Origin: Sphingobacterium siyangense
GTDB taxonomy: Bacteria; Bacteroidota; Bacteroidia; Sphingobacteriales; Sphingobacteriaceae
DNA length: 64,000 nucleotides
Direction of reading: 5' to 3'
Assembly: GCF_007830445.1 (NCBI RefSeq)
Contig: NZ_VLKR01000006.1
Coordinates: forward strand, 1 to 64,000
Shown piece after piece: positions 51,396 through 60,869 of this stretch. The position numbers and the translations under genes were made by a program. Every line of letters begins with the position of its first letter. Positions within the stretch are counted from its first letter, which is position 1. The notes below the pieces were generated by a model. That model did not search any database. It worked only from the letters and a program-made list of their open reading frames with translations, and was not told where the DNA came from.

Positions 51396-52184
51396 TTATT
51401 TTTTAACAATCCGTTGACGAATCGCTTCATAGATCACTACTGCGGCCGACACAGATACATTTAACGAACCTATTTCACCGTACATTGGTATCTTGGCCAG
51501 GTGGTCGGCAATACGAATTAGGTCATTGGAAACACCAACGTCCTCTGCACCCATAATTACACAGGTTGGAGCTGTATAATCCACATCGTAAATGCTCGAG
51601 GTTGTTTTTTCTGTACTGGCAACTAACTGCACACCTGAATCAATCAAAAATTTACCAACTTTGGACAAGCTATCATGGCGACAGACAGGGATTTTATAAA
51701 GTGCTCCAGCAGATGTTTTAATGGCATCAGGGTTAACCTCAGCTGAGCCCTTTTTAGGGACAATGATGGCATGTACTCCAGAACATTCCGCTGTACGTGC
51801 AATAGCACCCAAATTGCGCACATCGGTCACTCCATCCAACATCAGAAGTAAAGGAGTTTCACCTTTTTCATAAATCTGAGGGAGAAGTTCTTCTATATCA
51901 TGATAGGTAATTGGAGAAATAACCGCAATTACACCTTGATGATTTTTACGTGTTATGCGGTTTAATTTTTCAATTGGCACCTGTTGAGAAGCGATATTAT
52001 GTTCCTTTAACAAGGCTTTCAATTCTAGAATCAAACTGCCGCTCAAACCGCGTTGTATAAATAATGACTCGATCTCTTTACCACTATCGATTGCTTCGAT
52101 GACAGCACGAATACCAAATACCATCTGATTCACTTCACGTCTTTCCCCGTGGTCGCGATCACGTCTCTGAAAATTTCCTTGCAT
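51396..52184 (-). CDS. rlmB: 23S rRNA (guanosine-2'-O-)-methyltransferase, RlmB type
   Basis: A 262-residue SpoU methyltransferase. The N-terminal substrate-binding domain (about 20-95: MVFGIRAVIEAIDSGKEIES) is followed by the trefoil-knot motifs LDGVTDVRNLGAIARTAECSGVHAII (about 115-140), VIMGAEDVGVS (about 213-223) and IGSLNVSVSAAVVIYEAIRQ (about 237-256). The length and N-terminal L7Ae-like domain match RlmB, which modifies a conserved guanosine in 23S rRNA. A -7-like TACATTTG is present upstream on the minus strand (52231-52224). The exact target is inferred from the family. Confidence 0.82.
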   Translation of the reverse strand: MQGNFQRRDRDHGERREVNQMVFGIRAVIEAIDSGKEIESLFIQRGLSGSLILELKALLKEHNIASQQVPIEKLNRITRKNHQGVIAVISPITYHDIEELLPQIYEKGETPLLLMLDGVTDVRNLGAIARTAECSGVHAIIVPKKGSAEVNPDAIKTSAGALYKIPVCRHDSLSKVGKFLIDSGVQLVASTEKTTSSIYDVDYTAPTCVIMGAEDVGVSNDLIRIADHLAKIPMYGEIGSLNVSVSAAVVIYEAIRQRIVKK

Positions 52185-52261
52185 AATAAATACTAAATAT
52201 TTCCCTCTTCATGGAAGAGTTTGCAAATGTACAAAAATAAAAAACAACTAGCGTGTTTGAA

Positions 52262-54106
52262 TTAGCTTAGCCCCAAGTTAAACTCCTTCCGCAAAGTATC
52301 TAAAAGCGGGTTTTTGTTGACCATTGCTTGATACTTCTCCTGGGAAGTATAGGGTTTGCGTGAAATCGTATGTTCCATCATCACCCCCTGCAGATCCAGC
52401 GAAAAATTCTGGAGTTTCACACGTAAGTAGTTCAGCACATCAACCTTTGCACTTTGCAATACATCCATCTGAACACCATTTTCGACATCAATTTCAATCA
52501 ATACCCCATTTAACCGCGGTTGCATAGCCGTCATCATGGTATACAAGTTAATCTTGTTTTCCGCTTTCAGCTGTTCAGCATAACTGTTCCAAACAGCAAT
52601 AAATTGACCGAATGAAACATCACGTTGTTCGCTTCCACGTATTAATTCTGGCTCATCACCTTCTTTGGCAACCGCATTGTTATCGTATATGGTATTCAAA
52701 TCCGGCAAAGACGGAATAATTGCTGCAGTAGATGCTCCCCATCCGCCTTTTTTTACTTTAGGAGGCACGTTGGAAATAGGATCTTTTTTCACCTCTTCCT
52801 TAGTCTCGGAAGCCTGATAATTTACGGGGTTAGCTTGCGAACGCGGTGTCACAGGATTTTCAACGACAGGAGCATTCGCTGGAGAAGTCGCTTGCGGAGT
52901 AGGGACTACCGAGGTTTGTTGCGCTTGTCCAACTACTGGCTCAGGAAGTTTTTTTTTTACGCCCTCGGTTGCCGAAGGAATCTGTACGGATCCAAGCTGG
53001 CTCAATTTAATCGCACTTGCGATATGACATGTCTTGAGGAGTGAAAGTTCAACTTGCAGGCGTTGATTTTTACTTGTTTTATAGTTGATCTCACATTGAT
53101 TGGAAATATTCAATGCAGATAACAAAAATCCTGGAGAAGCTTTTTGGGACTGCTGCAGATACTTTTGACGAATACTATCACTGACTTCCAATAATTTTAG
53201 CGTAGTTGGCTCTTTAGCAACCAGCAAATTTCTAAAATGCGCAGACAGACCGGCTATGAAATGACTGCCATCAAACCCGTGATTTAAAATCTCATTGAAA
53301 ATCAATAAAGTTTGTGCTGCATCCTCCGTTAAAATAGCATCCGTTAGCTTAAAATAATAATCGTAATCCAAGATATTCAAATTATCGATTACAGCTTGAT
53401 AGGTGACATTTTTATTGGAAAAACTGACGATCTGATCGAACATCGACAAGGCATCCCGAAGGCCACCATCGGCCTTTTGGGCAATGATATGTAATCCGTC
53501 CTGATCATAAGCAATACCTTCCCTGTCAGCGATACGGGCCAAATGACTGGCCATATCTTCCACTTTGATCCGGTTAAAATCAAAAATCTGACAGCGCGAA
53601 AGAATCGTTGGTAAAATCTTATGTTTTTCAGTGGTCGCCAGGATAAAGATAGCATAGGAAGGAGGTTCCTCCAATGTCTTCAAAAAAGCATTGAAAGCCG
53701 CTTGAGAAAGCATATGCACCTCATCTATGATATAGATTTTATATTTTCCAGCCTGTGGTGGTATGCGTACTTGATCAATCAGGTTGCGGATATCATCTAC
53801 GGAATTATTGGATGCAGCATCCAGTTCATGAATACTGAAAGAATTTCCATTTTGGAAAGACTTACAGCTATCACATGTGCCACAAGGTTCGGTGCCTGCT
53901 AAGATATTTTCACAATTTATTGTTTTAGCTAAAATACGTGCACAGGTAGTTTTCCCCACACCGCGGGGACCACAAAACAAAAATGCCTGCGCCAACTGAT
54001 TGTTGTGTATCGCATTCTTTAAGGTACCAGTAATGTGTTGCTGACCTACAACCGAATCAAAGGTAATCGGGCGGTATTTACGTGCAGAAACAATAAAATT
54101 ATCCAT
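52262..54106 (-). CDS. dnaX: DNA polymerase III subunit gamma/tau
   Basis: A 614-residue clamp-loader subunit. Walker A is GPRGVGKTT (residues 46-54), the zinc module is CENILAGTEPCGTCDSC (about 65-81), the DEVHMLS motif (about 124-130) is Walker B and the sensor region ATTEKHKILPTILSRCQ follows. Domain III continues to about residue 350, then a Pro/Gln-rich linker (about 365-450) and a C-terminal tau-like domain (about 470-600) that would bind DNA polymerase. No evidence of the programmed frameshift that gives gamma in E. coli. rlmB lies 77 bp downstream on the same strand. Confidence 0.9.
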   Translation of the reverse strand: MDNFIVSARKYRPITFDSVVGQQHITGTLKNAIHNNQLAQAFLFCGPRGVGKTTCARILAKTINCENILAGTEPCGTCDSCKSFQNGNSFSIHELDAASNNSVDDIRNLIDQVRIPPQAGKYKIYIIDEVHMLSQAAFNAFLKTLEEPPSYAIFILATTEKHKILPTILSRCQIFDFNRIKVEDMASHLARIADREGIAYDQDGLHIIAQKADGGLRDALSMFDQIVSFSNKNVTYQAVIDNLNILDYDYYFKLTDAILTEDAAQTLLIFNEILNHGFDGSHFIAGLSAHFRNLLVAKEPTTLKLLEVSDSIRQKYLQQSQKASPGFLLSALNISNQCEINYKTSKNQRLQVELSLLKTCHIASAIKLSQLGSVQIPSATEGVKKKLPEPVVGQAQQTSVVPTPQATSPANAPVVENPVTPRSQANPVNYQASETKEEVKKDPISNVPPKVKKGGWGASTAAIIPSLPDLNTIYDNNAVAKEGDEPELIRGSEQRDVSFGQFIAVWNSYAEQLKAENKINLYTMMTAMQPRLNGVLIEIDVENGVQMDVLQSAKVDVLNYLRVKLQNFSLDLQGVMMEHTISRKPYTSQEKYQAMVNKNPLLDTLRKEFNLGLS

Positions 54107-54281
54107 TGCACGAAGATACGGATTTTAAAAATGAAAAAGGAGAATCTAAAACCTAAAAATAGATTGTAATTTTTTAATAATAATTCCTTCAATGCACAAA
54201 AAAAGCAAATTTTATCATTAATTTTATATTACTACAATGTTATCAAATTGTTAAGAATTGAAATTAAGGGAAATATATCGA

Positions 54282-55457
54282 ATGTTTTTGACCATACTCA
54301 TTTGGTTAACCTGTGCTTCACAGCAGCTCTGGGCGCAACATCATGATTTCGATTTTTATGATGGGAAAGTGTCTATTGATGTCCCCCCCTCCTTTAATAT
54401 TCCATTCAAAGACAGCTTAACGATAGCTCATGTACAAAAATTCTATCAAATAGCTGATCAAACCGATTACATACAACTTGTAAACAGTTTGCTCGAATAC
54501 AAAGATGAACATCATTTGAATGATTGGGTCTATTATCAGCTGATTCGCCGCACCGCACAGCAGATTGCCCCGAAAGCTGAAAATTATACACGCTATACTT
54601 TATATAAATGGTTTTTAATGTGTAAATCTGGTTATGATGCCCGCTTGGCTGTGGGTAATAATCAGATCATATTTTTCATTCAGAACAAAGAAGATATCTC
54701 TGATATTCCTTTTTTTGAAATTGATGGCAAGAAATACACCTGTTTAAACTTCCATGACTATGGAAAGCTCTTTCAACGCGCAGACACCTATATTCCTGTT
54801 AAAATTAAAGTACCAGAAGCTATCGAAGATTTCAGTTACAAAATCACAAAATTACCTGATTTTGTACCCGCAAATTATAAGGAGAAGCAAATTGAGTTCA
54901 ATTATGGACATAAAGCCTACCATTTTAATGTCAAGTTGAATGAAGATATCAGTGATCTTTTTAAAAACTATCCTGGCGTAGATTTTGAAACTTATTTCAA
55001 TATTCCACTTAGCAAAGAGACTTATCAATCACTGATTCCTGCGCTCAAGGAAAATTTAAAAGGAAAAAATCAGCAGGAAGGTGTCGATTATTTAATGCGG
55101 TTTACGCGATATGCATTCTTATACGAAAATGACGAAGAGAATTTCGGATCCGAAAAGCGCCTTTCTGCAGAACAAACGCTATTGAATAAATACAGTGACT
55201 GTGATGACCGTGTTGCCCTGTTTTTTTATCTGGTAAAGGAAATCTACAATCTTCCTATGATCACCCTGCTCTATCCCACTCATGTAACGATGGCCGTCCA
55301 ATTTGAACATCCTATCGGTGATGCTATTTTGTACAATGGAAAATATTATTCTGTCTGTGAACCTACACCACAAGCGCAAACGCTAGATATAGGTCAATTG
55401 TCTGAGGAGCTTAAAAATCAGTCCTACCAGATTGTTTATCACTACGAGCCGAGATAG
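54282..55457 (+). CDS. Exported transglutaminase-like-fold protein
   Basis: The ATG at 54282 gives 391 residues and a clear signal peptide (MFLTILIWLTCASQQLWAQ); an earlier in-frame TTG would extend it without benefit. The middle has paired beta/helical regions (NDWVYYQLIRRTAQQIAPKA), and near the C-terminus NKYSDCDDRVALFFYLVKEI followed by LLYPTHVTMAVQF resembles the Cys and His of transglutaminase-like peptidases, with CEPTPQAQTLDIG completing the core. It is a known Bacteroidota-type secreted protein family, but the reaction is unclear: protease, cross-linker or non-catalytic. It sits between dnaX (divergent) and a convergent lipoprotein gene. Confidence 0.6.
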   Translation: MFLTILIWLTCASQQLWAQHHDFDFYDGKVSIDVPPSFNIPFKDSLTIAHVQKFYQIADQTDYIQLVNSLLEYKDEHHLNDWVYYQLIRRTAQQIAPKAENYTRYTLYKWFLMCKSGYDARLAVGNNQIIFFIQNKEDISDIPFFEIDGKKYTCLNFHDYGKLFQRADTYIPVKIKVPEAIEDFSYKITKLPDFVPANYKEKQIEFNYGHKAYHFNVKLNEDISDLFKNYPGVDFETYFNIPLSKETYQSLIPALKENLKGKNQQEGVDYLMRFTRYAFLYENDEENFGSEKRLSAEQTLLNKYSDCDDRVALFFYLVKEIYNLPMITLLYPTHVTMAVQFEHPIGDAILYNGKYYSVCEPTPQAQTLDIGQLSEELKNQSYQIVYHYEPR

Positions 55458-55563
55458 TATCACATTATATCGAGGTTTCACATTCGCTTTATATCACAGA
55501 ATCTAGGTGAAAATCGTCATTTTGCAGAAGAAGAATTAATCCTCCACAGAGCTTTTGTTTGAT

Positions 55564-56007
55564 CTAAAGCTTGTTTATAAAATCAAGCACATCGGCGTAT
55601 TTACCATCGGTTCGGTATGCTGCAATGGTTACCGTATTTGCCTTCCCACTAGATTTTATTGTGATCACATAATCTGTTCCATCTGCACAACGTGCGCATT
55701 CCTGAATTTTAGCCTCCATTAAGTTATAGGTTTCGACATAAGAGGACAACTTTCTAAACGTGTCTTCACTTGTCTTATAACTTTTATCTTTTACAGTTTG
55801 AGTATCACCAGTAGTTCCCGGAGCATATTTTACTTCTGTCTTATTTTGATCTACACTGATATTTACAAATTCACCCCACCAGCCAGAAATTCCTTTTATT
55901 TCTACATGAAGACCTTTAGTTTCTGAATCAGTTTTATCATCTGATTTCTTACAGGCAACAAATAGTAAGGTAACACTTAGTACCACTAGATAGATCGTTC
56001 TTTTCAT
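55564..56007 (-). CDS. Small lipoprotein downstream of the second receptor locus
   Basis: A 147-residue exported lipoprotein: the leader MKRTIYLVVLSVTLLFVACKK has its lipobox Cys at 19. The mature part is Ser/Thr/Lys-rich with a beta-type domain (GLHVEIKGISGWWGEFVNIS) and one Cys pair, ECARCADGTDY. No known family. It follows the second beta-helix lipoprotein gene by 107 bp beyond a terminator hairpin, parallel to the third gene of the first locus, so it may be a locus accessory protein. Its resemblance to that gene is positional, not by sequence. Confidence 0.55.
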   Translation of the reverse strand: MKRTIYLVVLSVTLLFVACKKSDDKTDSETKGLHVEIKGISGWWGEFVNISVDQNKTEVKYAPGTTGDTQTVKDKSYKTSEDTFRKLSSYVETYNLMEAKIQECARCADGTDYVITIKSSGKANTVTIAAYRTDGKYADVLDFINKL

Positions 56008-56062
56008 ATTTTAAAGTTTAGTTTATTATTTTCAATAACGAATTATTTAACATATATGCTAC

Positions 56063-56091
56063 AAAAAAAATCCTGCACGAGGCAGGATTTT
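56063..56091 (-). terminator. Terminator after the second beta-helix lipoprotein gene
   Basis: AAAATCCTGC (56067-56076), loop ACGAG, GCAGGATTTT (56082-56091); on the minus strand the stem is followed by a run of eight T. It separates the beta-helix gene from the small lipoprotein gene. Confidence 0.8.
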
Positions 56092-56114
56092 CTATTTATT
56101 TAACTAAACTATAA

Positions 56115-57572
56115 TTATTTTACTTGTCCAGGAGTTGTATATGCCAAGTTCTGTGGATCATAATGAGCCCAACCACTTGTCCAATCTGTCGTACCAAAAG
56201 CACCTTTATAAGCCACTTTCTCGAAGAAACTTCCCGAAACCTTAGCGTTGGTAAAAATCGCACCACTAGCAGCTGCAGATCCTGATAAAACTTTAAAATC
56301 TGGAGTAGCACCTGTATTTGAAAAATCAGAACCGAAATTATATGGTGCGACAAACAGCTCAGAAGCATATTTACTATTATCGAAAACATTCTTCGCCCTT
56401 ATAAGTGTTGATATAGCGGCAGCGTTATCCGTTGAACTAACTTTCAAATCTGCATCTTTAGAACCGTATACCAAGTTATTTTCAAACACAGCAGAACCAG
56501 TTAGGAAATTATTTGAAGTTGAATTAGCTACAGCAACCTTCGTATCATCGATATACAGACCTGCTAACGGGAAACCTGAAATAACAGAATTTAAGATGCT
56601 AATAGAGGAATTTCTACGAATTTGTGCACCATGTTGATAATTTGCATTAAAAGATCCACCTGCTTTTTGAATAGGACCAAGAACAGTTACATTAGAAAAT
56701 ACTGCTGACGTTTTTGGCGTTTGAACTGTTCCTGTAGCATTATTATCAGATTCATATCCATTCGAACCCGACTGATCTGCAACTGTAGGTACACGTTGTG
56801 CTAATGCAAATTGGACATTGCCAGAATACCCAAAATCTGTATCAAAATCATCATCCCAAGTTCCTACAGCTAGAAGATGTTTCGCATTTACTGTACCACC
56901 GAACCATTCAAATGCATCATCACCTGAACGGTAGACTTGGATATATTCTAATGTTGTACCGTTTCCTACACCTCCCAATGTTAAACCGTTAATTTCATTA
57001 TCAACTGAATATGCAATTCCAGCAAACTCAATACGAACATATTTTAAAGTTCCTGAGTTGTCTGCAGCATCAGTTCCTCCATAATAAATATAATTTTTTT
57101 CATCCTTACCTGTTGGTCCAGCAAGACCACCTTCGATCTTAACATCTGTACCTTGGTTAACAGGAGCCTTACCCAAAAGGATTACTCCACCCCAGTCACC
57201 CTGGGAACGAGCTCCAGCCGCCAAATTTGATGTAAATACAATTGGTTTGTCTGCTGTTCCTGTTGCATTAATTTTAGCGCCTCTTGTAATTGTTAATGTA
57301 GCTTTTGAAGCTTTATCACCTTTAATAATGGTTCCAGGTTCGATTGTTAAAGTGGCACCATTACTTACGTATACGAATCCTTTTAAAACATAGATTTTAT
57401 CTGATGTCCAAGTTGTATTACTTGTAATCTCTCCAGAGATTTCTACGACATTTTGATTTTCAGGATTTGTTGGAGTTTCAGTACCGCCACCTTCATCCGT
57501 AATTGTTGTTTCCTTACATGCTCCAGCAAATAATAACGCTGCTAGTGAGAAGAATAAAAATCTTTTTTTCAT
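56115..57572 (-). CDS. Right-handed beta-helix surface lipoprotein paired with a TonB receptor (copy 2)
   Basis: A 485-residue paralogue of the copy-1 protein. The leader ends ALLFAGACKE (lipobox Cys about 19). The shared blocks are in the same order: LTIEPGTIIKG, GDWGGVILLGKAPVNQ, YGGTDAADNSGTLKYVRIEF, NEINGLTLGGVGNGTTLEYI, SGDDAFEWFGGTVNAKHLLA and WDDDFDTDFGYSGNVQFALA, ending LSGSAAASGAIFTNAKVSG and a YKGAF element. These are the strongest family signatures. It lies 82 bp after the second receptor gene. Function unknown; surface ligand capture for the receptor is the inference. Confidence 0.7.
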   Translation of the reverse strand: MKKRFLFFSLAALLFAGACKETTITDEGGGTETPTNPENQNVVEISGEITSNTTWTSDKIYVLKGFVYVSNGATLTIEPGTIIKGDKASKATLTITRGAKINATGTADKPIVFTSNLAAGARSQGDWGGVILLGKAPVNQGTDVKIEGGLAGPTGKDEKNYIYYGGTDAADNSGTLKYVRIEFAGIAYSVDNEINGLTLGGVGNGTTLEYIQVYRSGDDAFEWFGGTVNAKHLLAVGTWDDDFDTDFGYSGNVQFALAQRVPTVADQSGSNGYESDNNATGTVQTPKTSAVFSNVTVLGPIQKAGGSFNANYQHGAQIRRNSSISILNSVISGFPLAGLYIDDTKVAVANSTSNNFLTGSAVFENNLVYGSKDADLKVSSTDNAAAISTLIRAKNVFDNSKYASELFVAPYNFGSDFSNTGATPDFKVLSGSAAASGAIFTNAKVSGSFFEKVAYKGAFGTTDWTSGWAHYDPQNLAYTTPGQVK

Positions 57573-57654
57573 TTTTTAAGCTTTAAAATCTTGATACAAA
57601 AAAACACTTTAAGTATGTCTTTACATTTAAAGTAATATTAAGTTTATATTACTA

Positions 57655-60423
57655 CTAAAATGTATAATTAAATGATACTGAATAATTTCCACCGGTCTTA
57701 TAGCGATATAGAATTTCCTTAGCTTCGTTATCAAAATATACGTTTACAGGATTATTCAAAATATCACCCAAATTAACCTTTACCTCCGCTTTATTCTTCA
57801 TCAATTTGTAGCCAACTTGCGCATCTAATACATTACGAGGTGCTTCGTAAGCACTCGCAAAGGTAATTCCTCCTGCTTGTGCTATCCGCTTACCAATACG
57901 GTTAAAAAGGACATTGACATTCAATTTATTATCCAATGCACTATGCTGCAATCCTGCATTGATCGTATAGGGAGATTGTCCAACCATAGGTCGAGTTTTC
58001 TCTTTATAATCTTGATCAGTTGGATTAGTCACCTTCGAATGCACATAAGAAAGATTTAAATATGCAGTTGTGTTAGAAAACAATTTATTTTCATTGATAA
58101 AATCCAATTTCTTTCTTGCCTCTAACTCAGCTCCATATAAAGTTGCTTTTGGTGTATTGAAATAGGAAACATCAACTGTCGAATTCACATCATAGCGAGA
58201 TGCTTCAATAGCATCTGTAAACTGTTTATAGAATGCAGAGATAGAAAAGATTTCGCCAGCCTTAGGATATATTTCAAATCTCAAATCCGCGTTATTGATT
58301 GCGCTTCTTTTTAGTTTTGTATTCCCTGAAATAGTTCCAAATTGCTCGTAATCATAAAAACTAAATGGTGCTAATTCTCGTAACTCTGGACGAGCAATTG
58401 TTCTATAATAGGAAGCTCTAAGATTTGTTTTACTATTTAAACTATAAGTCATATTAATTGAAGGCAAAAAGTCTAATTTTGTATCATCAACGTCCTTTTT
58501 GTCTGTGTCAATTTGAACATTATAGTTTTCAACACGCAAGCCATACACTACGCGAAACTTATCCATAAACTTTTGGTCCATCATAGCGTAGCCAAATCCT
58601 GTCATTGATTTTGCTGTATAGAAATCACCAGGCATTTGAATTTCATCGTATTTAAAATAGTTTTTATCGATCAAATCTGCAGCAAATATTTTATCTGGAG
58701 AAAGTTCACGTATTTGATCAGCTAATTTTGAATCCATCTTAATTACATCTAAGACCAGTCCAACAAAACGTGCATCAAAATCACGATGACGATAATTCGC
58801 TCCAGCACCGACTTTCAATGTAGTTGGTGCCGATAGAAAATTCATTGGTCTAGCATAGTTTAACTCACCAGAGAAAACATTTTCATTAAGATCTGAAAAC
58901 AAACGTGTATTCTCTTTACTAGGACTTGTAATGTTGGCCAAATAAGGAACTGTAGAATCATTTTCTTTATCAATCGCTTTTGCATAATTGATTTTCATCT
59001 GATTCGGTTGATTATTTTTAATGTTGCTATACGATGCTGTCCATTTAATTCTATCATTTAGATCCGAAAGTACATGATCTCCTTCCAAGGTTGACTTGAA
59101 CAATGATTTTTGCAAAATATCAAAAGCATAGAATTTATTTACTGATGTCGTTCCAAGATGTGTTCCTGTTCGCTCAGTATATAAGTTATCATAATTTCGA
59201 TTGTACAAGTTCTTCCAAGAGATTTTATTCTTTCCAAAAGAATAACCGAAATTAGCCATTGCCCCCAAATTCGTTGTAAATTTATATTGATTATCTGTAT
59301 AATCATATTGATACCACTTACGTTCAATATTTGATAGAATATTTTGGGAATTCCGATAATTTACAGAAAATAGCGCGCCAAACTTATTGTTATTCTCATA
59401 TTGCTTTACTCGACCCAAAGAAAATTGATAAGCTTGAGAGGGAAGAGCCTTCTTATTTTCAACAGAGAAATCATTCGACAACGATTTCATAGTTAAACGT
59501 TGCCACTTTTGCGATAAACCAGCCGCGAATGCTTCTCGCGAAGGATAATTCTTGGCCAACTGACTAGATCCATCATCAAAACCAAGATAGTTTTGAAAAT
59601 TCTTCTTGGTCTGCAAAAAATCTTTAAAAGTTGAAGCAGTGTTATAACCATACCCTAAACCAAAAGAAATGAAATTTTGATCAGGAATATCTTTTGTTGT
59701 AATCTGTACAGCTCCCCCCGCGAAATCTGCTGGTAAATCTGGAGTAGCTGTTTTTGAGATCGTAATTTTATCAATAAGATTCGAAGGAATAATATCAAAT
59801 GAAAAAGCGCGACGATTGGCTTCTGTACTTGGTAGTACCGAGCCGTCCATCATAGCAACATTATAGCGGTCACTTAAACCGCGAACGATGACAAACTTAT
59901 TATCTTGAATTGTCGTACCACTGACACGACGTAGTGCTTCGGATGTATTTTTATCTGGCGATCTTCTAATCTGCTCACTTGAAATACCATCAGAAATCAA
60001 TGCACTATTTTTTTGTTGCGAATATAATGCACCAATAGATTCTTTCTTAAAAGATCCCGTAACCACAACTTGATCTAACACCTGTCCTTCTGAATTATCA
60101 AGAACGATATCCAAATTGGTCAAATCATTCGCTTTAATCTCAACCTCGGTAACTTGCTTTGTCGAGTAACCAATATAAATATATTCTACAGTATATTTAC
60201 CTGCCGGTAAAGCTGGAATACTGTACTTTCCGGATACATCAGAGCTTCCACCTCTTGATGTTCCTAAAATACGAACAGTTACTCCGGTGATTGTTTCACC
60301 AGTTTTACTGTTAGTAATAGTCCCCATTAACTTCCCACTACTCTGCGCATAAACTGTTGTAGATGCAGCTACTACAAGCGTCATGGCAGCAGCGATTCCT
60401 TTAAGTTGTAATTGTGGTTTCAA
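57655..60423 (-). CDS. TonB-dependent outer-membrane receptor (second, no STN domain)
   Basis: About 922 residues if started at TTG 60423; an upstream TTG at 60447 overlaps a -7-like TAGATTTG (60453-60446), so the later start, with signal peptide LKGIAAAMTLVVAASTTVYAQ, is more likely. A carboxypeptidase-D-like domain (about 35-115: GKLMGTITNSKTGETITGVT), a plug (about 125-240: SEQIRRSPDKNTSEALRRVS, VIVRGLSDRYNVAMMDGSVL) and a barrel ending SVSFNYTF follow. The plug is highly similar to that of the FecR-linked receptor (shared RG-x-SDRYN-x-AM-x-DG). It lacks the STN domain, so it is a transporter without its own signalling partner. Confidence 0.82.
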   Translation of the reverse strand: MKPQLQLKGIAAAMTLVVAASTTVYAQSSGKLMGTITNSKTGETITGVTVRILGTSRGGSSDVSGKYSIPALPAGKYTVEYIYIGYSTKQVTEVEIKANDLTNLDIVLDNSEGQVLDQVVVTGSFKKESIGALYSQQKNSALISDGISSEQIRRSPDKNTSEALRRVSGTTIQDNKFVIVRGLSDRYNVAMMDGSVLPSTEANRRAFSFDIIPSNLIDKITISKTATPDLPADFAGGAVQITTKDIPDQNFISFGLGYGYNTASTFKDFLQTKKNFQNYLGFDDGSSQLAKNYPSREAFAAGLSQKWQRLTMKSLSNDFSVENKKALPSQAYQFSLGRVKQYENNNKFGALFSVNYRNSQNILSNIERKWYQYDYTDNQYKFTTNLGAMANFGYSFGKNKISWKNLYNRNYDNLYTERTGTHLGTTSVNKFYAFDILQKSLFKSTLEGDHVLSDLNDRIKWTASYSNIKNNQPNQMKINYAKAIDKENDSTVPYLANITSPSKENTRLFSDLNENVFSGELNYARPMNFLSAPTTLKVGAGANYRHRDFDARFVGLVLDVIKMDSKLADQIRELSPDKIFAADLIDKNYFKYDEIQMPGDFYTAKSMTGFGYAMMDQKFMDKFRVVYGLRVENYNVQIDTDKKDVDDTKLDFLPSINMTYSLNSKTNLRASYYRTIARPELRELAPFSFYDYEQFGTISGNTKLKRSAINNADLRFEIYPKAGEIFSISAFYKQFTDAIEASRYDVNSTVDVSYFNTPKATLYGAELEARKKLDFINENKLFSNTTAYLNLSYVHSKVTNPTDQDYKEKTRPMVGQSPYTINAGLQHSALDNKLNVNVLFNRIGKRIAQAGGITFASAYEAPRNVLDAQVGYKLMKNKAEVKVNLGDILNNPVNVYFDNEAKEILYRYKTGGNYSVSFNYTF

Positions 60424-60776
60424 TTTATTTGTTTTTTGTTTCTGCAAATCTATTAGCAGAATATTAGATTAACATTAACAACAAATTACCATTACATCAA
60501 TCAGTTGTTAATTTAATGTTACTCACCTCCTATTTTTCTTGATTTTCAGCAAAAAACAGCTGTTTATCCAATTTACACGAATATTTCCTCCCCTTAATGG
60601 GACAGCATATTAAAGAAGTGTAATAAAATTATTAAGCACTTAATTTATTAACACAATAAGGTTATTTTTCTAAATTACACTTTAATGAATGCCATTTACG
60701 GCTTTATATAGATAAGTGGCACTGCCAGTTGAGAGAAACCAATCATCTTCCATTGCCAACTCTTAACTAACTGCAG
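60424..60776. other. Divergent intergenic region before the zinc-type operon
   Basis: No gene is visible. It contains the TTG/-7 region of the second receptor, a partial inverted repeat TAACATTAA / TTAATGTTA (60471-60523), and AAACAGCTGTTT, a 12-bp palindrome (60554-60565). Several A+T-rich segments give no clear promoter. Confidence 0.4.
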
Positions 60777-60834
60777 TAAATTGCTTTTTATATGCAATAT
60801 AATTGCAATTATATTGCATATAAAAAGCAATTTA
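60777..60834. promoter_or_regulatory. Perfect 58-bp palindrome (candidate double Zur/Fur-family operator)
   Basis: The two 29-bp arms are exact reverse complements with no spacer. The centre contains two overlapping dyads, TGCAAT-ATA-ATTGCA (60793-60807) and TGCAAT-TAT-ATTGCA (60804-60818), sharing 4 bp, as expected for two adjacent Fur-family dimers. The right half covers the promoter's -33 TTGC. It lies 35 bp before the ABC ATPase start. The operator role is inference; the palindrome itself is certain. Confidence 0.8.
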
Positions 60835-60844
60835 TCTAAGTTTG
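60814..60844 (+). promoter_or_regulatory. Promoter of the ABC/DUF3299 operon
   Basis: TTGC (60814-60817), exactly 19 bp, TAAGTTTG (60837-60844). Both elements are the same as in the alaS promoter. The -33 element is inside the palindrome, so a bound repressor would block polymerase. Confidence 0.6.
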
Positions 60845-60869
60845 AATATATTTTCAATTTCTGATCCTC

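Noticed and set aside
56248..56637. Plus-strand ORF of 129 residues inside the beta-helix lipoprotein gene
   Set aside because: It is antisense to a clear gene and has no motif.
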